From the NCBI RefSeq assembly GCF_027923705.1, contig NZ_AP026442.1, positions 2,232,001 through 2,296,000 of the forward strand: DNA of 64,000 bases, given 5' to 3'. The notes beneath the pieces are model-generated. The model was given only the letters and a program-made list of their open reading frames with translations. It was not told the DNA's origin and did not search any database. Of this stretch, positions 59,507 to 64,000 are shown piece by piece. Origin of the DNA: Cellulomonas sp. NTE-D12. Its GTDB lineage: Bacteria; Actinomycetota; Actinomycetes; Actinomycetales; Cellulomonadaceae. A program made the translations under genes and the position numbers. Position 1 is the first letter of the stretch. Each line of letters opens with the position of its first letter.

Positions 59507-60460
59507 TCAGGCGGGGGCGAAGACCAGGAGGGGCACCGCCCGGTCACCCCGGTTCTCCAGGAGGGCCACCAGCTCGCCGCTCGGGGAGAACGCCGCCACC
59601 GGTCCGCCCGCAGCAGCGACGGCGTCCAGGCGCTGGCCGTAGGACAGCGCCCGGGTCTCGGCCTCGCTGAGCTCCCGGGGGGCGAACATCGCCCGGGCCG
59701 CGTCGGCCAGGGGCAGCACGGCGATCGGGCGGTCCGTCGGCGCGGCCTCGAGGACGTCGAGCGGGGTCGCCGCCTCGATGCCGTAGGCACCGACACGGGC
59801 CCTGCGCAGCGCGGTCAGGTGGCCCCCGGCACCCAGCGCGGCGCCCAGGTCGCGCGCCAGCGCTCGGACGTAGGTGCCCGACGAGCAGGTGACGGAGACG
59901 GCCAGGTCGACGACGGGGGTGCCGTCCGACGCCGACGACTTGCGCACGTCGAGCACGTCGAACCGGGACACGACCACGTCGCGGGCGGCCAGCTCGACCT
60001 CTTCACCGGCCCGGACCCGCGCGTAGGCACGCTTCCCGTCGACCTTGATCGCGCTGACCGCACTGGGTACCTGGCTGATCGGCCCGGTCAGCGCCGACAC
60101 GGCGCGCCGAAGCCGCTCCTCGTCGAGCTCGGCAGCGCCGGCCGCGGCGACCAGCTCGCCCTCGGCATCGTCCGTGGTGGTGCTCTGGCCGAGGCGGATG
60201 GTGGCGTCGTAGTCCTTGTCCGAGCCGACCAGGTACGTCAGCAGCCGGGTGCCGCGCCCGATGCCGAGCACGAGGACGCCCGTGGCCATCGGGTCGAGGG
60301 TCCCGGCGTGGCCGACCTTGCGGGTCGCCGCGAGGCGTCGCACCCGGGCCACGACGTCGTGGCTGGTCATCCCGGCCGGCTTGTCGACCACCAGCAGGCC
60401 GTCGGCGGCAGTGGGCCGGTGGTCCTGCGCCCGCGCCGGGCGGTCTGGCCGGGCGCTCAT
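59507..60460 (-). CDS. truB: tRNA pseudouridine(55) synthase
   Basis: 317 aa from ATG 60460, overlapping the DUF4921 stop (ATGA). Converts U55 of tRNA to pseudouridine. Catalytic Asp56 in GHAGTLDPMATG; KPAGMTSHDVVARVRR, YDATIRLGQSTTTDD and the C-terminal domain near GGHLTALRRARVG. A slightly long C-terminal PUA-like region ends LLVFAPA. Coupled to the DUF4921 gene, which sits between it and rbfA. Confidence 0.95.
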   Translation of the reverse strand: MSARPDRPARAQDHRPTAADGLLVVDKPAGMTSHDVVARVRRLAATRKVGHAGTLDPMATGVLVLGIGRGTRLLTYLVGSDKDYDATIRLGQSTTTDDAEGELVAAAGAAELDEERLRRAVSALTGPISQVPSAVSAIKVDGKRAYARVRAGEEVELAARDVVVSRFDVLDVRKSSASDGTPVVDLAVSVTCSSGTYVRALARDLGAALGAGGHLTALRRARVGAYGIEAATPLDVLEAAPTDRPIAVLPLADAARAMFAPRELSEAETRALSYGQRLDAVAAAGGPVAAFSPSGELVALLENRGDRAVPLLVFAPA

Positions 60461-61764
60461 CGGACGCCTGCGTAGCCCAGCCGGACGGGGCGGCCCGACG
60501 TCTCCTCGCCGATGCGCATCGGTGCGATCGCACCGGCGTCCCGCAGCCGACGCAGGCCGACGACCGCGCGGTCGCGCAGCGTGAAGGGGTCGATCGTGTT
60601 GACGTTCACCTTGGTGCCCCCCTCGAACCCCGCGAGCGTCGAGACGCGCCACTTCAGCACGATGCGCCACGGCATCGGCTCGGCCACGTCCGGCGGCCGG
60701 TGGTGCCACTCCTCGTTGCTGGGCGTGTGCACCCCGGACACGGCGTGCAGCGCGTGCACCAGGTCGGACACGGCGCGCACCTCCGCGTCGTCGTGCTCCC
60801 AGGGCAGCTGGTGCTCGCCGGTCGCGTACACCTCGAACGCCGGGTAGCGGTGGCCGACCCCGGCGATCGCGACCGCGTGCTCGTTCGCCGCGACCACGAG
60901 CCCGTGCCGCAGCGCGACGTCGAGCACCGCCTGGTTGTACAGGTCCGGCTCGTCGCGCAGCCGCTTACGCTCGCGCTCCACCTGGGGCCCGTGCTCGTCG
61001 ATGGCCACCACCTGCTTGTGGAGGTGGTCGAACGACGCCCCCGCCGGCCGCAGCCAGTTCTGGAAGGCGGCGACGTACAGGGCGTCGGGCCGGGAGCCGT
61101 ACAGGTCCTGCACCGTCCGCACCGTCATCGCCATGAACCGGTGGTGCTCGTCCGGCGTCAGCGTGCCCGACCCGGCCAGCTCGTCGTCGAACCGGGCGCC
61201 GTCGACCAGGTGACGGCGGGCCACCACCACGTCGTGCGAGCCGGCGAACAGGTCGACCGCACCGGCGAGCGGGTCGTCGGAACCGCCGGCGGGAGCAGCG
61301 CCGGCCGCCCCGCGGGCCCGGAGCACCGACACGACGTGGGCCCGGCCGGCGGGGTCGGCCACGTACCGCGCCGCACGGTCCGCCACGTCGGCCGGAACCA
61401 CGTAGCCGTGGTTGGCCCGCCAGTAGTCGACGGAGAGGATCTCGTAGAGGTTCGGGATGCGGCGGACCTCGGCCACGGTCTCACCCAGAGCGGCGGCCGC
61501 GACGTGCTCGATCAGGCGCGGCTCCGGGTCGCAGACCACGCGGGCCTTCTCCGGCGGTGTCTCGGTGTACCGGTCCGGGCAGAAGGCGCAGAGCGCGTCG
61601 GCGCGCGCCGGGTCGACCGGCGACCGTTGTGCGGGCACGTCCGGCAGCGGGCGGTTGGCCCGGCCGGGCAGCGTCCAGACGGTGGTGCCCGTCAGGGGCG
61701 AGACCTGCTTGACGGTTCCGTCCGGCAGCCGGCGCAGCGGTTCGGTGTCCGCCTGGGTGGTCAC
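60457..61764 (-). CDS. DUF4921 family protein, HIT/GalT-like
   Basis: 435 aa from GTG 61764. Two galactose-1-phosphate uridylyltransferase-like halves: AFCPDRYTETPPEKARVV has the CxxC-like start of GalT zinc regions but with only one Cys pair half; FQNWLRPAGASFDHLHKQVVAIDEHGP carries the HIT-type His-x-His (SFDHLHKQ). A second half includes HRYPAFEVYATGEHQLPWEH. This matches DUF4921, an uncharacterised actinobacterial branch of the GalT superfamily, perhaps a nucleotidyltransferase. The insertion between rbfA and truB is seen in related genomes. Coupled to truB. Substrate unknown. Confidence 0.8.
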   Translation of the reverse strand: MTTQADTEPLRRLPDGTVKQVSPLTGTTVWTLPGRANRPLPDVPAQRSPVDPARADALCAFCPDRYTETPPEKARVVCDPEPRLIEHVAAAALGETVAEVRRIPNLYEILSVDYWRANHGYVVPADVADRAARYVADPAGRAHVVSVLRARGAAGAAPAGGSDDPLAGAVDLFAGSHDVVVARRHLVDGARFDDELAGSGTLTPDEHHRFMAMTVRTVQDLYGSRPDALYVAAFQNWLRPAGASFDHLHKQVVAIDEHGPQVERERKRLRDEPDLYNQAVLDVALRHGLVVAANEHAVAIAGVGHRYPAFEVYATGEHQLPWEHDDAEVRAVSDLVHALHAVSGVHTPSNEEWHHRPPDVAEPMPWRIVLKWRVSTLAGFEGGTKVNVNTIDPFTLRDRAVVGLRRLRDAGAIAPMRIGEETSGRPVRLGYAGVR

Positions 61765-61769
61765 GGCCG

Positions 61770-62297
61770 TCAGGCGGTGGGCCCGGCGGCGGGCTCGGCC
61801 GTCGACGGCGCGGAGCCGTCCGCACCGGCGTCCGCGTCCGACTCGCCCTCCTCGCGGAGGTCGTCGTCCGTGTCGTCCTCTGCCGGACGTCGGTACGGGT
61901 CCGAGTCCCCGGCGTACGACGCACGGGCAGCCAGGGCTGCGACCTCGGCGTCGCGGCGCGCCGCCTCGGACAGCGCGGCCTCGAGGTGGGCGGCCGTCTC
62001 GGGCACCGCGTCGAGGTGGAACGCGATCGTCGGCGTCAGGCGCAGGCCCGTCGCCTTGCCGACCTCGGAGCGGATCAGCCCCTTGGCGCTCTCGAGCGCG
62101 GCGGCGGAACCGGTCCGCGCCTCGTCGTCCCCGAGCACGGTGTAGAAGATGTCCGCGTGCTGCAGATCGCCCGTGACGCGCACGTCCGTCACCGTGACGT
62201 AGCCGAGCCGGGGGTCCTTGATGCGGGTGTCGAGCATCTGGGCGACGACCTGCTGGATGCGATCCGCGATCTTGCGGGCGCGGGGGCGGTCCGCCAT
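61770..62297 (-). CDS. rbfA: Ribosome-binding factor A
   Basis: 175 aa from ATG 62297, with AAGGAGG upstream. Assists late 30S maturation by binding near helix 1 of 16S rRNA. KH-type fold: RARKIADRIQQVVAQMLDTRIKDPRLGYVTVTDVRVTGDLQHADIFYTVLG. The core ends near residue 125; the rest is an acidic, Ala-rich extension (about 50 residues) typical of actinobacterial RbfA. Separated from infB by a strong terminator, so rbfA may not depend on the infB transcript. Followed by the DUF4921 gene after 5 bases. Confidence 0.95.
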   Translation of the reverse strand: MADRPRARKIADRIQQVVAQMLDTRIKDPRLGYVTVTDVRVTGDLQHADIFYTVLGDDEARTGSAAALESAKGLIRSEVGKATGLRLTPTIAFHLDAVPETAAHLEAALSEAARRDAEVAALAARASYAGDSDPYRRPAEDDTDDDLREEGESDADAGADGSAPSTAEPAAGPTA

Positions 62298-62392
62298 GGC
62301 CTTCCTCCTTCGTGGTGCCGGCTCACGCCGGGATGTCGGTGCCGGGACGCTCGGTGCTCGTCGCCGCCCACGTGGGCGAGACCCGCACGGGA

Positions 62393-62427
62393 CCGGGCGG
62401 GTCACCCGCGAAAGGTGACCCGCCCGG
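62393..62427. terminator. infB terminator hairpin
   Basis: Perfect 14-bp stem (62393-62406 with 62414-62427) and a 7-base loop cgcgaaa, 9 bases beyond the infB stop. It should end or attenuate the nusA-infB transcript before rbfA. Confidence 0.85.
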
Positions 62428-62436
62428 TGCGCGCCG

Positions 62437-64000
62437 TCAGGAGCGAGGCTTCTCGCGCATCTCGAACGTCTCGATGACGTCCTCCACCTGCAGGTCGTTG
62501 AACGACCCGAGGCCGATGCCGCACTCGTAGCCCTCGCGGACCTCGGTGGCGTCGTCCTTGAACCGCTTGAGCGACTCGATGGTGAGGTTGTCACCGATGA
62601 CGCGGCCGTGCCGGAGCACGCGCGCCTTGGAGTTGCGGCGGATCTCGCCGGAACGGACCAGCGAACCGGCGATGTTGCCGAACTTGGAGGAGCGGAAGAC
62701 CTCGCGCACCTCGGCCGTGCCGAGCTGCACCTCCTCGTACTCCGGCTTGAGCATGCCCTTGAGGGCCGCCTCGACGTCGTCGATCGCCTGGTAGATGACC
62801 GAGTAGAAGCGCACGTCGACGCCCTCGCGGTCGGCCAGGTCCTCCACGCGCTCCGCGAACTTCACGTTGAAGCCGATGATGATCGCGTTGTCGACCGTGG
62901 CCAGGTTCACGTCGTTCTGCGTGATGGCACCCACACCGCGGTGGATGACCCGCAGGTCGACCTCCTCGCCCACGTCGATCTTGAGCAGCGCGTCCTCCAG
63001 CGCCTCGACGGCACCGGACACGTCGCCCTTGATGACCAGGTTGAGGGTCTCGACCTTGCCCTGGGCCAGCGCCTGGGTGAAGTCCTCGAGGCTGATGCGC
63101 TTGCGGCGCTTGGCCAGGAGGGCGGCACGCTCGGCGGCCTCGCGCTTCTCGGCGATCTGCCGAGCGGTCCGCTCGTCGGGCGCCACCAGGAAGGTGTCTC
63201 CCGCGCTCGGGACCGACGCCAGGCCGAGGACCATCACCGGACGGGCCGGACCGGCCTCGGTGACGTTCTCGCCGTGCTCGTCGAACATCGCGCGGACGCG
63301 GCCGTGGGCCGTGCCGGCGACGATCGCGTCCCCGACGTGCAGCGTGCCGGACTGGACCAGCACCGTCGCGACGGCACCGCGACCGCGGTCGAGGTTGGCC
63401 TCGATCGCCACGCCGCGCGCGTCCTTGTCCGGGTTGGCCCGCAGGTCGAGGGCGGCGTCCGCGGTGAGCAGCACCGCCTCGAGCAGCTGGTCGATCCCGG
63501 TGCGCTGCTTGGCGGAGACGTCGACGAACATCGTGTCGCCGCCGTACTCCTCCGCGACCAGGTTGTACTCGGTCAGCTGCTGACGGATCTTGGCGGGGTT
63601 GGCCCCCTCCTTGTCCACCTTGTTCACCGCGACGACGATCGGCACGCCGGCCGCCTGGGCGTGGTTCAGCGCCTCGATCGTCTGGGGCATCACGCCGTCG
63701 TCCGCCGCCACCACCAGGATCGCGATGTCGGTGACCTGGGCACCGCGGGCACGCATGGCGGTGAACGCCTCGTGGCCCGGGGTGTCGATGAACGTGATCG
63801 CCCGGTCCACACCCTCGTGCTCGGTGCGCACCTGGTAGGCGCCGATGTGCTGTGTGATGCCGCCGGCCTCGCCCGCCACCACGTCGGTGGAGCGGATCGC
63901 GTCCAGCAGCTTCGTCTTGCCGTGGTCGACGTGGCCCATGACGGTGACCACGGGCGGCCGGGCCTGCAGGTCCTCGTCGGACTCGCCGGCCTCCTCCGCC
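62437..64000 (-). CDS. infB: Translation initiation factor IF-2, N-terminus outside window
   Basis: The visible C-terminal ~521 residues begin in the linker before the G domain (EEAGESDEDLQARPPVVTVMGHVDHGKT). GTPase that places initiator tRNA on the 30S subunit. G1 GHVDHGKTKL, G2-like GGITQHIGAYQV, G3 DTPGHEAFTAMRARGAQ, G4 NKVDKEGANP, then domains II-IV ending CGIGLGSFNDLQVEDVIETFEMREKPRS. The usual long N-terminal Ala/Pro/Gly-rich region is beyond position 64000; the GTG at 63951 is internal, not the start. A strong hairpin follows. Confidence 0.97.
   Translation of the reverse strand, partial: AEEAGESDEDLQARPPVVTVMGHVDHGKTKLLDAIRSTDVVAGEAGGITQHIGAYQVRTEHEGVDRAITFIDTPGHEAFTAMRARGAQVTDIAILVVAADDGVMPQTIEALNHAQAAGVPIVVAVNKVDKEGANPAKIRQQLTEYNLVAEEYGGDTMFVDVSAKQRTGIDQLLEAVLLTADAALDLRANPDKDARGVAIEANLDRGRGAVATVLVQSGTLHVGDAIVAGTAHGRVRAMFDEHGENVTEAGPARPVMVLGLASVPSAGDTFLVAPDERTARQIAEKREAAERAALLAKRRKRISLEDFTQALAQGKVETLNLVIKGDVSGAVEALEDALLKIDVGEEVDLRVIHRGVGAITQNDVNLATVDNAIIIGFNVKFAERVEDLADREGVDVRFYSVIYQAIDDVEAALKGMLKPEYEEVQLGTAEVREVFRSSKFGNIAGSLVRSGEIRRNSKARVLRHGRVIGDNLTIESLKRFKDDATEVREGYECGIGLGSFNDLQVEDVIETFEMREKPRS

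Overview
The window is about three-quarters G+C. Its genes use GTG and ATG starts almost interchangeably, many are joined by 4-base ATGA/GTGA overlaps, and several have no leader but a TANNNT hexamer 6-8 bases before the start codon. Gene content and order (clgR, cinA, pgsA, ftsK; recA, recX; lexA, LysM, nrdR; pnp, M16 peptidase, dapB, thyA, dapA, RNase J) are those of a core chromosome segment from a high-GC Actinomycetota, most likely Micrococcales and resembling Cellulomonadaceae. The taxon is inferred from organisation and protein motifs, not from a search. I see no phage, insertion sequence, CRISPR array, rRNA or tRNA.

Layout. 0-3.4 kb: a minus-strand signalling operon (receiver-PP2C phosphatase, membrane histidine kinase, stand-alone receiver cut by the window edge). 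3.6-8.6 kb: HelD-type helicase, serA, a DUF5302 protein, an aldo/keto reductase. 8.6-10.8 kb: nrdR and LysM genes divergent from lexA, with two SOS boxes. 10.8-18.3 kb: lactate dehydrogenase, dinG, hflX, an RsmC-like methyltransferase, dapF-miaA. 18.3-21 kb: two coupled YbjN paralogues and an AspT/YidE-type transporter with a structured leader. 21-26 kb: miaB, rny, recX, recA (SOS box). 26.3-35.4 kb: metallo-beta-lactamase-fold hydrolase, membrane phosphodiesterase, DUF3046, then lhr and a Nei-type glycosylase. 35.4-42 kb: clgR, cinA (short), pgsA, a GGDEF-EAL protein coupled to ftsK. 42.2-44.7 kb: small coupled ORF plus EamA permease, MFS transporter. 44.8-52.2 kb: RNase J, dapA, folA-thyA, an aldehyde dehydrogenase-GNAT pair, a TPR membrane protein and dapB. 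52.2-64 kb: AraC-like regulator, membrane protein, M16 peptidase-pnp, rpsO, ribF, truB, a DUF4921 GalT-like gene, rbfA, infB (cut by the window edge).

How the genes work together. Lysine and cell-wall precursor synthesis is represented by dapA, dapB and dapF; DNA repair and SOS by lexA, recA, recX, dinG, lhr and the glycosylase; RNA processing and decay by rny, RNase J and pnp; translation by infB, rbfA, truB, rpsO, miaA, miaB and hflX; thymidylate and folate by thyA-folA. No unambiguous undescribed system is present. The least ordinary points are the c-di-GMP enzyme coupled to ftsK, the widespread leaderless promoter pattern, tandem duplications that span stop codons, the structured leader of the AspT-like transporter, and a small ORF coupled to the EamA permease. 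All intergenic gaps are under about 300 bases; the longest (9727-10013) is the lexA control region.
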